DNA of 64,000 nt from Henricia sp. BOLD:AAB3569 (taxonomy: Eukaryota > Echinodermata > Asteroidea > Spinulosida > Echinasteridae). Both the position numbers and the translations under genes were made by a program. Within the stretch, counting starts at the first letter, position 1, and the number at the start of each line of letters is the position of its first letter. Below are positions 11,551-24,204 of this stretch, one piece after another. The DNA is taken from NCBI GenBank assembly GCA_037783545.1, contig JBBELK010000943.1:42625-106624 (forward strand), given 5' to 3'. The notes below the pieces were generated by a model, which was given only the letters and a program-made list of their open reading frames with translations, was not told where the DNA came from and did no database searches.

Positions 11551-13031
11551 AGGACAAGTGCGCAATATAGAGTCTTTGGAGCATGCAAAATTTGAAGTTC
11601 GTCGGAACATTTTTCGACCTCCAAATTTGCCGACGTTTGGACCACACTTTGACCAAAATCCCGTCCCAAACTGGGCCGTGTCAACGACAGTCCGAAGGAC
11701 TGAGCATGCACACGAGTCAGGAGTACACCAAAGAGGTGTGTACAGACAGCCACAGGTTGCGGGAGCATCCAGGAAGCGCCAACCCCTTTTTTTTCTAAAC
11801 TCTGAAATTTATCTGCCATTTCCCGGCGAAAGTCTGTCAATTTTTTAGGACAAGTGCGCAATATAGAGTCTTTGGAGCATGCAAAATTTGAAGTTCGTCG
11901 GAACATTTTTCGACCTCCAAATTTGCCGACGTTTGGACCACACTTTGACCAAAATCCCGTCCCAAACTGGGCCGTGTCAACGACAGTCCGAAGGACTGAG
12001 CATGCGCACGAGTCAGGAGTACACCAAAGAGGTGTGTACAGACAGCCACAGGTTGCGGGAGCATCCAGGAAGCGCCAACCCCTTTTTTTTCTAAACTCTG
12101 AAATTTCTCTGCCATTTCCCGGCGAAAGTCTGTCAATTTTTTAGGACAAGTGCGCAATATAGAGTCTTTGGAGCATGCAAAATTTGAAGTTCGTCGGAAC
12201 ATTTTTCGACCTCCAAATTTGCCGACGTTTGGACCACACTTTGACCAAAATCCCGTCCCAAACTGGGCCGTGTCAACGACAGTCCGAAGGACTGAGCATG
12301 CGCACGAGTCAGGAGTACACCAAAGAGGTGTGTACAGACAGCCACAGGTTGCGGGAGCATCCAGGAAGCGCCAACCCCTTTTTTTTTCTAAACTCTGAAA
12401 TTTATCTGCCATTTCCCGGCGAAAGTCTGTCAATTTTTTAGGACAAGTGCGCAATATAGAGTCTTTGGAGCATGCAAAATTTGAAGTTCGTCGGAACATT
12501 TTTCGACCTCCAAATTTGCCGACGTTTGGACCACACTTTGACCAAAATCCCGTCCCAAACTGGGCCGTGTCAACGACAGTCCGAAGGACTGAGCATGCGC
12601 ACGAGTCAGGAGTACACCAAAGAGGTGTGTACAGACAGCCACAGGTTGCGGGAGCATCCAGGAAGCGCCAACCCCTTTTTTTTCTAAACTCTGAAATTTC
12701 TCTGCCATTTCCCGGCGAAAGTCTGTCAATTTTTTAGGACAAGTGCGCAATATAGAGTCTTTGGAGCATGCAAAATTTGAAGTTCGTCGGAACATTTTTC
12801 GACCTCCAAATTTGCCGACGTTTGGACCACACTTTGACCAAAATCCCGTCCCAAACTGGGCCGTGTCAACGACAGTCCGAAGGACTGAGCATGCGCACGA
12901 GTCAGGAGTACACCAAAGAGGTGTGTACAGACAGCCACAGGTTGCGGGAGCATCCAGGAAGCGCCAACCCCTTTTTTTTCTAAACTCTGAAATTTATCTG
13001 CCATTTCCCGGCGAAAGTCTGTCAATTTTTT
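11551..13031 (+). repeat. Five-monomer higher-order repeat, copy 2 (1,481 bp)
   Basis: Matches 10,070-11,550 unit for unit, including the 297-bp third unit. The following monomer (13,032 onward) has A at position 160 but C at 261, so the pattern breaks and there is no complete third copy. Confidence 0.85.
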
Positions 13032-14511
13032 AGGACAAGTGCGCAATATAGAGTCTTTGGAGCATGCAAAATTTGAAGTTCGTCGGAACATTTTTCGACC
13101 TCCAAATTTGCCGACGTTTGGACCACACTTTGACCAAAATCCCGTCCCAAACTGGGCCGTGTCAACGACAGTCCGAAGGACTGAGCATGCACACGAGTCA
13201 GGAGTACACCAAAGAGGTGTGTACAGACAGCCACAGGTTGCGGGAGCATCCAGGAAGCGCCAACCCCTTTTTTTTCTAAACTCTGAAATTTCTCTGCCAT
13301 TTCCCGGCGAAAGTCTGTCAATTTTTTAGGACAAGTGCGCAATATAGAGTCTTTGGAGCATGCAAAATTTGAAGTTCGTCGGAACATTTTTCGACCTCCA
13401 AATTTGCCGACGTTTGGACCACACTTTGACCAAAATCCCGTCCCAAACTGGGCCGTGTCAACGACAGTCCGAAGGACTGAGCATGCGCACGAGTCAGGAG
13501 TACACCAAAGAGGTGTGTACAGACAGCCACAGGTTGCGGGAGCATCCAGGAAGCGCCAACCCCTTTTTTTTCTAAACTCTGAAATTTATCTGCCATTTCC
13601 CGGCGAAAGTCTGTCAATTTTTTAGGACAAGTGCGCAATATAGAGTCTTTGGAGCATGCAAAATTTGAAGTTCGTCGGAACATTTTTCGACCTCCAAATT
13701 TGCCGACGTTTGGACCACACTTTGACCAAAATCCCGTCCCAAACTGGGCCGTGTCAACGACAGTCCGATGGACTGAGCATGCACACGAGTCAGGAGTACA
13801 CCAAAGAGGTGTGTACAGACAGCCACAGGTTGCGGGAGCATCCAGGAAGCGCCAACCTCTTTTTTTTCTAAACTCTGAAATTTCTCTGCCATTTCCCGGC
13901 GAAAGTCTGTCAATTTTTTAGGACAAGTGCGCAATATAGAGTCTTTGGAGCATGCAAAATTTGAAGTTCGTCGGAACATTTTTCGACCTCCAAATTTGCC
14001 GACGTTTGGACCACACTTTGACCAAAATCCCGTCCCAAACTGGGCCGTGTCAACGACAGTCCGAAGGACTGAGCATGCGCACGAGTCAGGAGTACACCAA
14101 AGAGGTGTGTACAGACAGCCACAGGTTGCGGGAGCATCCAGGAAGCGCCAACCCCTTTTTTTTCTAAACTCTGAAATTTCTCTGCCATTTCCCGGCGAAA
14201 GTCTGTCAATTTTTTAGGACAAGTGCGCAATATAGAGTCTTTGGAGCATGCAAAATTTGAAGTTCGTCGGAACATTTTTCGACCTCCAAATTTGCCGACG
14301 TTTGGACCACACTTTGACCAAAATCCCGTCCCAAACTGGGCCGTGTCAACGACAGTCCGAAGGACTGAGCATGCGCACGAGTCAGGAGTACACCAAAGAG
14401 GTGTGTACAGACAGCCACAGGTTGCGGGAGCATCCAGGAAGCGCCAACCCCTTTTTTTTCTAAACTCTGAAAATTCTCTGCCATTTCCCGGCGAAAGTCT
14501 GTCAATTTTTT

Positions 14512-14752
14512 AGGACAAGTGCGCAATATAGAGTCTTTGGAGCATGCAAAATTTGAAGTTCGTCTGAACATTTTTCGACCTCGTGTCAACGACAGTCCGA
14601 AGGACTGAGCATGCGCACGAGTCAGGAGTACACCAAAGAGGTGTGTACAGACAGCCACAGGTTGCGGGAGCATCCAGGAAGCGCCAACCCCTTTTTTTTT
14701 CTAAACTCTGAAATTTCTCTGCCATTTCCCGGCGAAAGTCTGTAAATTTTTT
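14512..14752 (+). repeat. First short monomer (241 bp, 55-bp deletion)
   Basis: Monomer positions 72-126 are absent: TTTTTCGACCTC runs straight into CGTGTCAACG. Length 241 equals 296 minus 55. At most one base (C) is ambiguous at the joint, so there is little microhomology. This unit also has GTCTGAAC for GTCGGAAC. It marks the left boundary of the region in which short monomers occur. Confidence 0.93.
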
Positions 14753-15049
14753 AGGACAAGTGCGCAATATAGAGTCTTTGGAGCATGCAAAATTTGAAGT
14801 TCGTCGGAACATTTTTCGACCTCCAAATTTGCCGACGTTTGGACCACACTTTGACCAAAATCCCGTCCCAAACTGGGCCGTGTCAACGACAGTCCGAAGG
14901 ACTGAGCATGCGCACGAGTCAGGAGTACACCAAAGAGGTGTGTACAGACAGCCACAGGTTGCGGGAGCATCCAGGAAGCGCCAACCCCTTTTTTTTTCTA
15001 AACTCTGAAATTTCTCTGCCATTTCCCGGCGAAAGTCTGTCAATTTTTT

Positions 15050-16770
15050 CGGACAAGTGCGCAATATAGAGTCTTTGGAGCATGCAAAATTTGAAGTTCG
15101 TCGGAACATTTTTCGACCTCCAAATTTGCCGACGTTTGGACCACACTTTGACCAAAATCCCGTCCCAAACTGGGCCGTGTCAACGACAGTCCGAAGGACT
15201 GAGCATGCGCACGAGTCAGGAGTACACCAAAGAGGTGTGTACAGACAGCCACAGGTTGCGGGAGCATCCAGGAAGCGCCAACCCCTTTTTTTTCTAAACT
15301 CTGAAATTTCTCTGCCATTTCCCGGCGAAAGTCTGTCAATTTTTTAGGACAAGTGCGCAATATAGAGTCTTTGGAGCATGCAAAATTTGAAGTTCGTCGG
15401 AACATTTTTCGACCTCCAAATTTGCCGACGTTTGGACCACACTTTGACCAAAATCCCGTCCCAAACTGGGCCGTGTCAACGACAGTCCGAAGGACTGAGC
15501 ATGCGCACGAGTCAGGAGTACACCAAAGAGGTGTGTACAGACAGCCACAGGTTGCGGGAGCATCCAGGAAGCGCCAACCCCTTCGTTTTCTAAACTCTGA
15601 AATTTATCTGCCATTTCCCGGCGAAAGTCTGTCAATTTTTTAGGACAAGTGCGCAATATAGAGTCTTTGGAGCATGCAAAATTTGAAGTTCGTCGGAACA
15701 TTTTTCGACCTCCAAATTTGCCGACGTTTGGACCACACTTTGACCAAAATCCCGTCCCAAACTGGGCCGTGTCAACGACAGTCCGAAGGACTGAGCATGC
15801 GCACGAGTCAGGAGTACACCAAAGAGGTGTGTACAGACAGCCACAGGTTGCGGGAGCATCCAGGAAGCGCCAACCCCTTTTTTTTCTAAACTCTAAAATT
15901 TCTCTGCCATTTCCCGGCGAAAGTCTGTCAATTTTTTAGGACAAGTGCGCAATATAGAGTCTTTGGAGCATGCAAAATTTGAAGTTCGTCGGAACATTTT
16001 TCGACCTCCAAATTTGCCGACGTTTGGACCACACTTTGACCAAAATCCCGTCCCAAACTGGGCCGTGTCAACGACAGTCCGAAGGACTGAGCATGCACAC
16101 GAGTCAGGAGTACACCAAAGAGGTGTGTACAGACAGCCACAGGTTGCGGGAGCATCCAGGAAGCGCCAACCCCTTTTTTTTCTAAACTCTGAAATTTCTC
16201 TGCCATTTCCCGGCGAAAGTCTGTCAATTTTTTAGGACAAGTGCGCAATATAGAGTCTTTGGAGCATGCAAAATTTGAAGTTCGTCGGAACATTTTTCGA
16301 CCTCCAAATTTGCCGACGTTTGGACCACACTTTGACCAAAATCCCGTCCCAAACTGGGCCGTGTCAACGACAGTCCGAAGGACTGAGCATGCGCACGAGT
16401 CAGGAGTACACCAAAGAGGTGTGTACAGACAGCCACAGGTTGCGGGAGCATCCAGGAAGCGCCAACCCCTTTTTTTTCTAAACTCTGAAATTTCTCTGCC
16501 ATTTCCCGGCGAAAGTCTGTCAATTTTTTTAGGACAAGTGCGCAATATAGAGTCTTTGGAGCATGCAAAATTTGAAGTTCGTCGGAACATTTTTCGATCC
16601 CGTGTCAACGACAGTCCGAAAGACTGAGCATGCGCACGAGTCAGGAGTACACCAAAGAGGTGTGTACAGACAGCCACAGGTTGCGGGAGCATCCAGTAAG
16701 CGCCAACCCCTTTTTTTAATAAACTCTGAAATTTCTCTGCCATTTCCCGGCGAAAGTCTGTCATTTTTTT
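15050..16770 (+). repeat. Six-monomer block, copy 1 (pairs with 20,878-22,597)
   Basis: Ordered markers: normal unit; unit with its T-run interrupted (CCCCTTCGTTTTC) and A at 261; unit with CTCTAAAATTT; unit with A at 160; normal unit; short unit with GAAAGACT, CAGTAAGCG, a TAATAAAC-type end and TCTGTCATTTT. The same series recurs 5,828 bp downstream, so the block was copied as a whole. Confidence 0.8.
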
Positions 16771-17602
16771 AGGACAAGTGCGCAATATAGAGTCTTTGGA
16801 GCATGCAAAATTTGAAGTTCGTCGGAACATTTTTCGACCTCCAAATTTGCCGACGTTTGGACCACACTTTGACCAAAATCCCGTCCCAAACTGGGCCGTG
16901 TCAACGACAGTCCGAAGGACTGAGCATGCGCACGAGTCAGGAGTACACCAAAGAGGTGTGTACAGACAGCCACAGGTTGCGGGAGCATCCAGGAAGCGCC
17001 AACCCCTTTTTTTTCTAAACTCTGAAAATTCTCTGCCATTTCCCGGCGAAAGTCTGTCAATTTTTTAGGACAAGTGCGCAATATAGAGTCTTTGGAGCAT
17101 GCAAAATTTGAAGTTCGTCGGAACATTTTTCGACCTCGTGTCAACGACAGTCCGAAGGACTGAGCATGCGCACGAGTCAGGAGTACACCAAAGAGGTGTG
17201 TACAGACAGCCACAGGTTGCGGGAGCATCCAGGAAGCGCCAACCCCTTTTTTTTCTAAACTCTGAAATTTCTCTGCCATTTCCCGGCGAAAGTCTGTCAA
17301 TTTTTTAGGACAAGTGCGCAATATAGAGTCTTTGGAGCATGCAAAATTTGAAGTTCGTCGGAACATTTTTCGACCTCCAAATTTGCCGACGTTTGGACCA
17401 CACTTTGACCAAAATCCCGTCCCAAACTGGGCCGTGTCAACGACAGTCCGAAGGACTAAGCATGCGCACGAGTCAGGAGTACACCAAAGAGGTGTGTAAA
17501 GACAGCCACAGGTTGCGGGAGCATCCAGGAAGCGCCAACCCCTTTTTTTTCTAAACTCTGAAATTTCTCTGCCATTTCCCGGCGAAAGTCTGTCAATTGT
17601 TT
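16771..17602 (+). repeat. Full-short-full block, copy 1 (pairs with 23,374-24,204)
   Basis: A full unit ending CTGAAAATTC, a short unit, and a full unit with GGACTAAGC and GTGTAAAGAC. The same three-unit series is at 23,374-24,204. The later copy also has CACCTAAG where this one has CACCAAAG. Confidence 0.75.
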
Positions 17603-18083
17603 AGGACAAGTGCGCAATATAGAGTCTTTGGAGCATGCAAAATTTGAAGTTCGTCGGAACATTTTTCGACCTCGTGTCAACGACAGTCCGAAGGACTGAG
17701 CATGCGCACGAGTCAGGAGTACACCAAAGAGGTGTGTACAGACAGCCACAGGTTGCGGGAGCATCCAGGAAGCGCCAACCCCTTTTTTTTCTAAACTCTG
17801 AAAATTCTCTGCCATTTCCCGGCGAAAGTCTGTCAATTTTTTAGGACAAGTGCGCAATATAGAGTCTTTGGAGCATGCAAAATTTGAAGTTCGTCGGAAC
17901 ATTTTTCGACCTCGTGTCAACGACAGTCCGAAGGACTGAGCATGCGCACGAGTCAGGAGTACACCAAAGAGGTGTGTACAGACAGCCACAGGTTGCGGGA
18001 GCATCCAGGAAGCGCCAACCCCTTTTTTTTTCTAAACTCTGAAATTTCTCTGCCATTTCCCGGCGAAAGTCTGTAAATTTTTT
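17067..18083 (+). repeat. 1,017-bp higher-order repeat, copy 1
   Basis: Four monomers: short, full (GGACTAAGC and GTGTAAAGAC, then CAATTGTTTAGG), short (CTGAAAATTC) and short (ending TCTGTAAATT). The next 1,017 bp repeat the series. Only scattered differences are visible, such as TTTTTTAGGAC against TTTTTTCGGAC at the third unit boundary. Confidence 0.88.
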
Positions 18084-19100
18084 AGGACAAGTGCGCAATA
18101 TAGAGTCTTTGGAGCATGCAAAATTTGAAGTTCGTCGGAACATTTTTCGACCTCGTGTCAACGACAGTCCGAAGGACTGAGCATGCGCACGAGTCAGGAG
18201 TACACCAAAGAGGTGTGTACAGACAGCCACAGGTTGCGGGAGCATCCAGGAAGCGCCAACCCCTTTTTTTTCTAAACTCTGAAATTTCTCTGCCATTTCC
18301 CGGCGAAAGTCTGTCAATTTTTTAGGACAAGTGCGCAATATAGAGTCTTTGGAGCATGCAAAATTTGAAGTTCGTCGGAACATTTTTCGACCTCCAAATT
18401 TGCCGACGTTTGGACCACACTTTGACCAAAATCCCGTCCCAAACTGGGCCGTGTCAACGACAGTCCGAAGGACTAAGCATGCGCACGAGTCAGGAGTACA
18501 CCAAAGAGGTGTGTAAAGACAGCCACAGGTTGCGGGAGCATCCAGGAAGCGCCAACCCCTTTTTTTTCTAAACTCTGAAATTTCTCTGCCATTTCCCGGC
18601 GAAAGTCTGTCAATTGTTTAGGACAAGTGCGCAATATAGAGTCTTTGGAGCATGCAAAATTTGAAGTTCGTCGGAACATTTTTCGACCTCGTGTCAACGA
18701 CAGTCCGAAGGACTGAGCATGCGCACGAGTCAGGAGTACACCAAAGAGGTGTGTACAGACAGCCACAGGTTGCGGGAGCATCCAGGAAGCGCCAACCCCT
18801 TTTTTTTCTAAACTCTGAAAATTCTCTGCCATTTCCCGGCGAAAGTCTGTCAATTTTTTCGGACAAGTGCGCAATATAGAGTCTTTGGAGCATGCAAAAT
18901 TTGAAGTTCGTCGGAACATTTTTCGACCTCGTGTCAACGACAGTCCGAAGGACTGAGCATGCGCACGAGTCAGGAGTACACCAAAGAGGTGTGTACAGAC
19001 AGCCACAGGTTGCGGGAGCATCCAGGAAGCGCCAACCCCTTTTTTTTTCTAAACTCTGAAATTTCTCTGCCATTTCCCGGCGAAAGTCTGTAAATTTTTT
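18084..19100 (+). repeat. 1,017-bp higher-order repeat, copy 2
   Basis: Directly adjacent to copy 1 and of the same length and marker order. The adjacency and near-identity indicate a recent tandem duplication by unequal exchange. The unit that follows is full length, so a third copy is absent. Confidence 0.88.
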
Positions 19101-19692
19101 AGGACAAGTGCGCAATATAGAGTCTTTGGAGCATGCAAAATTTGAAGTTCGTCGGAACATTTTTCGACCTCCAAATTTGCCGACGTTTGGACCACACTTT
19201 GACCAAAATCCCGTCCCAAACTGGGCCGTGTCAACGACAGTCCGAAGGACTGAGCATGCGCACGAGTCAGGAGTACACCAAAGAGGTGTGTACAGACAGC
19301 CACAGGTTGCGGGAGCATCCAGGAAGCGCCAACCCCTTTTTTTTCTAAACTCTGAAATTTCTCTGCCATTTCCCGGCGAAAGTCTGTCAATTTTTGCGGA
19401 CAAGTGCGCAATATAGAGTCTTTGGAGCATGCAAAATTTGAAGTTCGTCGGAACATTTTTCGACCTTCAAATTTGCCGACGTTTGGACCACACTTTGACC
19501 AAAATCCCGTCCCAAACTGGGCCGTGTCAACGACAGTCCGAAGGACTGAGCATGCGCACGAGTCAGGAGTACACCAAAGAGGTGTGTACAGACAGCCACA
19601 GGTTGCGGGAGCATCCAGGAAGCGCCAACCCCTTTTTTTTCTAAACTCTGAAATTTCTCTGCCATTTCCCGGCGAAAGTCTGTCAATTTTTT

Positions 19693-20877
19693 AGGACAAG
19701 TGCGCAATATAGAGTCTTTGGAGCATGCAAAATTTGAAGTTCGTCGGAACATTTTTCGACCTCCAAATTTGCCGACGTTTGGACCACACTTTGACCAAAA
19801 TCCCGTCCCAAACTGGGCCGTGTCAACGACAGTCCGAAGGACTGAGCATGCACACGAGTCAGGAGTACACCAAAGAGGTGTGTACAGACAGCCACAGGTT
19901 GCGGGAGCATCCAGGAAGCGCCAACCCCTTTTTTTTCTAAACTCTGAAATTTCTCTGCCATTTCCCGGCGAAAGTCTGTCAATTTTTTAGGACAAGTGCG
20001 CAATATAGAGTCTTTGGAGCATGCAAAATTTGAAGTTCGTCGGAACATTTTTCGACCTCCAAATTTGCCGACGTTTGGACCACACTTTGACCAAAATCCC
20101 GTCCCAAACTGGGCCGTGTCAACGACAGTCCGAAGGACTGAGCATGCACACGAGTCAGGAGTACACCAAAGAGGTGTGTACAGACAGCCACAGGTTGCGG
20201 GAGCATCCAGGAAGCGCCAACCCCTTTTTTTTCTAAACTCTGAAATTTCTCTGCCATTTCCCGGCGAAAGTCTGTCAATTTTTTAGGACAAGTGCGCAAT
20301 ATAGAGTCTTTGGAGCATGCAAAATTTGAAGTTCGTCGGAACATTTTTCGACCTCCAAATTTGCCGACGTTTGGACCACACTTTGACCAAAATCCCGTCC
20401 CAAACTGGGCCGTGTCAACGACAGTCCGAAGGACTGAGCATGCACACGAGTCAGGAGTACACCAAAGAGGTGTGTACAGACAGCCACAGGTTGCGGGAGC
20501 ATCCAGGAAGCGCCAACCCCTTTTTTTTCTAAACTCTGAAATTTCTCTGCCATTTCCCGGCGAAAGTCTGTCAATTTTTTAGGACAAGTGCGCAATATAG
20601 AGTCTTTGGAGCATGCAAAATTTGAAGTTCGTCGGAACATTTTTCGACCTCCAAATTTGCCGACGTTTGGACCACACTTTGACCAAAATCCCGTCCCAAA
20701 CTGGGCCGTGTCAACGACAGTCCGAAGGACTGAGCATGCACACGAGTCAGGAGTACACCAAAGAGGTGTGTACAGACAGCCACAGGTTGCGGGAGCATCC
20801 AGGAAGCGCCAACCCCTTTTTTTTTCTAAACTCTGAAATTTCTCTGCCATTTCCCGGCGAAAGTCTGTCAATTTTTT
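19693..20877 (+). repeat. Run of four identical-state monomers (A at position 160)
   Basis: Four consecutive full-length units all carry GCATGCACAC, a state that is otherwise sporadic, and show no other clear difference except one extra T in the last. This looks like local amplification or conversion of a single monomer. Confidence 0.75.
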
Positions 20878-22597
20878 AGGACAAGTGCGCAATATAGAGT
20901 CTTTGGAGCATGCAAAATTTGAAGTTCGTCGGAACATTTTTCGACCTCCAAATTTGCCGACGTTTGGACCACACTTTGACCAAAATCCCGTCCCAAACTG
21001 GGCCGTGTCAACGACAGTCCGAAGGACTGAGCATGCGCACGAGTCAGGAGTACACCAAAGAGGTGTGTACAGACAGCCACAGGTTGCGGGAGCATCCAGG
21101 AAGCGCCAACCCCTTTTTTTTCTAAACTCTGAAATTTCTCTGCCATTTCCCGGCGAAAGTCTGTCAATTTTTTAGGACAAGTGCGCAATATAGAGTCTTT
21201 GGAGCATGCAAAATTTGAAGTTCGTCGGAACATTTTTCGACCTCCAAATTTGCCGACGTTTGGACCACACTTTGACCAAAATCCCGTCCCAAACTGGGCC
21301 GTGTCAACGACAGTCCGAAGGACTGAGCATGCGCACGAGTCAGGAGTACACCAAAGAGGTGTGTACAGACAGCCACAGGTTGCGGGAGCATCCAGGAAGC
21401 GCCAACCCCTTTGTTTTCTAAACTCTGAAATTTATCTGCCATTTCCCGGCGAAAGTCTGTCAATTTTTTAGGACAAGTGCGCAATATAGAGTCTTTGGAG
21501 CATGCAAAATTTGAAGTTCGTCGGAACATTTTTCGACCTCCAAATTTGCCGACGTTTGGACCACACTTTGACCAAAATCCCGTCCCAAACTGGGCCGTGT
21601 CAACGACAGTCCGAAGGACTGAGCATGCGCACGAGTCAGGAGTACACCAAAGAGGTGTGTACAGACAGCCACAGGTTGCGGGAGCATCCAGGAAGCGCCA
21701 ACCCCTTTTTTTTCTAAACTCTAAAATTTCTCTGCCATTTCCCGGCGAAAGTCTGTCAATTTTTTAGGACAAGTGCGCAATATAGAGTCTTTGGAGCATG
21801 CAAAATTTGAAGTTCGTCGGAACATTTTTCGACCTCCAAATTTGCCGACGTTTGGACCACACTTTGACCAAAATCCCGTCCCAAACTGGGCCGTGTCAAC
21901 GACAGTCCGAAGGACTGAGCATGCACACGAGTCAGGAGTACACCAAAGAGGTGTGTACAGACAGCCACAGGTTGCGGGAGCATCCAGGAAGCGCCAACCC
22001 CTTTTTTTTCTAAACTCTGACATTTCTCTGCCATTTCCCGGCGAAAGTCTGTCAATTTTTTAGGACAAGTGCGCAATATAGAGTCTTTGGAGCATGCAAA
22101 ATTTGAAGTTCGTCGGAACATTTTTCGACCTCCAAATTTGCCGACGTTTGGACCACACTTTGACCAAAATCCCGTCCCAAACTGGGCCGTGTCAACGACA
22201 GTCCGAAGGACTGAGCATGCGCACGAGTCAGGAGTACACCAAAGAGGTGTGTACAGACAGCCACAGGTTGCGGGAGCATCCAGGAAGCGCCAACCCCTTT
22301 TTTTTCTAAACTCTGAAATTTCTCTGCCATTTCCCGGCGAAAGTCTGTCAATTTTTTAGGACAAGTGCGCAATATAGAGTCTTTGGAGCATGCAAAATTT
22401 GAAGTTCGTCGGAACATTTTTCGACCCCGTGTCAACGACAGTCCGAAAGACTGAGCATGCGCACGAGTCAGGAGTACACCAAAGAGGTGTGTACAGACAG
22501 CCACAGGTTGCGGGAGCATCCAGTAAGCGCCAACCCCTTTTTTTTATAAACTCTGAAATTTCTCTGCCATTTCCCGGCGAAAGTCTGTCATTTTTTT
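20878..22597 (+). repeat. Six-monomer block, copy 2 (pairs with 15,050-16,770)
   Basis: Repeats the marker series of the upstream copy, with small differences: the T-run interruption is CCCTTTGTTTTC rather than CCCCTTCGTTTTC, one unit has CTGACATTTC, and the short unit has CGACCCCG rather than CGATCCCG. These differences show some divergence since duplication. Confidence 0.8.
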
Positions 22598-23133
22598 AGG
22601 ACAAGTGCGCAATATAGAGTCTTTGGAGCATGCAAAATTTGAAGTTCGTCGGAACATTTTTCGACCTCGTGTCAACGACAGTCCGAAGGACTGAGCATGC
22701 GCACGAGTCAGGAGTACACCAAAGAGGTGTGTACAGACAGCCACAGGTTGCGGGAGCATCCAGGAAGCGCCAACCCCTTTTTTTTCTAAACTCTGAAATT
22801 TCTCTGCCATTTCCCGGCGAAAGTCTGTCAATTTTTTAGGACAAGTGCGCAATATAGAGTCTTTGGAGCATGCAAAATTTGAAGTTCGTCGGAACATTTT
22901 TCGACCTCCAAATTTGCCGACGTTTGGACCACACTTTGACCAAAATCCCGTCCCAAACTGGGCCGTGTCAACGACAGTCCGAAGGACTAAGCATGCGCAC
23001 GAGTCAGGAGTACACCTAAGAGGTGTGTAAAGACAGCCACAGGTTGCGGGAGCATCCAGGAAGCGCCAACCCCTTTTTTTTCTAAACTCTGAAATTTCTC
23101 TGCCATTTCCCGGCGAAAGTCTGTCAATTTTTT
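22598..23133 (+). repeat. Short-full pair, copy 1 (pairs with 23,670-24,204)
   Basis: A 55-bp-deleted unit followed by a full unit with three private markers: GGACTAAGC, CACCTAAGAGG and GTGTAAAGAC. The only other place with all three is 23,670-24,204, about 1,072 bp downstream. Confidence 0.8.
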
Positions 23134-23373
23134 AGGACAAGTGCGCAATATAGAGTCTTTGGAGCATGCAAAATTTGAAGTTCGTCGGAACATTTTTCGA
23201 CCTCGTGTCAACGACAGTCCGAAGGACTGAGCATGCGCACGAGTCAGGAGTACACCAAAGAGGTGTGTACAGACAGCCACAGGTTGCGGGAGCATCCAGG
23301 AAGCGCCAACCCCTTTTTTTTATAAACTCTGAAATTTCTCTGCCATTTCCCGGCGAAAGTCTGTCATTTTTTT

Positions 23374-24204
23374 AGGACAAGTGCGCAATATAGAGTCTTT
23401 GGAGCATGCAAAATTTGAAGTTCGTCGGAACATTTTTCGACCTCCAAATTTGCCGACGTTTGGACCACACTTTGACCAAAATCCCGTCCCAAACTGGGCC
23501 GTGTCAACGACAGTCCGAAGGACTGAGCATGCGCACGAGTCAGGAGTACACCAAAGAGGTGTGTACAGACAGCCACAGGTTGCGGGAGCATCCAGGAAGC
23601 GCCAACCCCTTTTTTTTCTAAACTCTGAAAATTCTCTGCCATTTCCCGGCGAAAGTCTGTCAATTTTTTAGGACAAGTGCGCAATATAGAGTCTTTGGAG
23701 CATGCAAAATTTGAAGTTCGTCGGAACATTTTTCGACCTCGTGTCAACGACAGTCCGAAGGACTGAGCATGCGCACGAGTCAGGAGTACACCAAAGAGGT
23801 GTGTACAGACAGCCACAGGTTGCGGGAGCATCCAGGAAGCGCCAACCCCTTTTTTTTCTAAACTCTGAAATTTCTCTGCCATTTCCCGGCGAAAGTCTGT
23901 CAATTTTTTAGGACAAGTGCGCAATATAGAGTCTTTGGAGCATGCAAAATTTGAAGTTCGTCGGAACATTTTTCGACCTCCAAATTTGCCGACGTTTGGA
24001 CCACACTTTGACCAAAATCCCGTCCCAAACTGGGCCGTGTCAACGACAGTCCGAAGGACTAAGCATGCGCACGAGTCAGGAGTACACCTAAGAGGTGTGT
24101 AAAGACAGCCACAGGTTGCGGGAGCATCCAGGAAGCGCCAACCCCTTTTTTTTCTAAACTCTGAAATTTCTCTGCCATTTCCCGGCGAAAGTCTGTCAAT
24201 TTTT
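23374..24204 (+). repeat. Full-short-full block, copy 2, containing the second short-full pair
   Basis: Combines the CTGAAAATTC full unit seen at 16,771 with the short-full pair (23,670-24,204) seen at 22,598. The overlapping homologies show several rounds of block copying rather than one regular higher-order period. Confidence 0.75.

Larger units (their letters stand above)
7111..14511 (+). repeat. Sub-array 2: homogeneous full-length monomers
   Basis: About 25 consecutive full-length monomers, nearly all exactly 296 or 297 bp. This is the cleanest part of the window and best shows the consensus. Units differ mainly at two positions: monomer position 160 (GCATGCGCAC or GCATGCACAC) and position 261 (AAATTTCTC or AAATTTATC). 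Combinations of these two states plus T-run length define a higher-order repeat (10,070-13,031). No 55-bp-deleted unit occurs here; the first starts at 14,512. Either homogenisation has been recent here or read coverage was good enough to polish the consensus. Confidence 0.88.
14512..24204 (+). repeat. Sub-array 3: mixed 296-bp and 241-bp monomers
   Basis: The first 55-bp-deleted monomer is at 14,512-14,752. Further short units start near 16,531, 17,067, 17,603, 17,844, 18,084, 18,620, 18,861, 22,358, 22,598, 23,134 and 23,670; the next, near 24,205, opens sub-array 4. All have CGACCTC joined directly to CGTGTC, removing monomer positions 72-126. The same breakpoint everywhere points to one ancestral deletion that then spread by duplication. 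Private markers ride on particular units: GGACTAAGC with GTGTAAAGAC, CTGAAAATTC, TCTGTAAATT, and CAGTAAGCG with TTATAAAC. These allow the block duplications listed separately to be traced. Confidence 0.9.
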
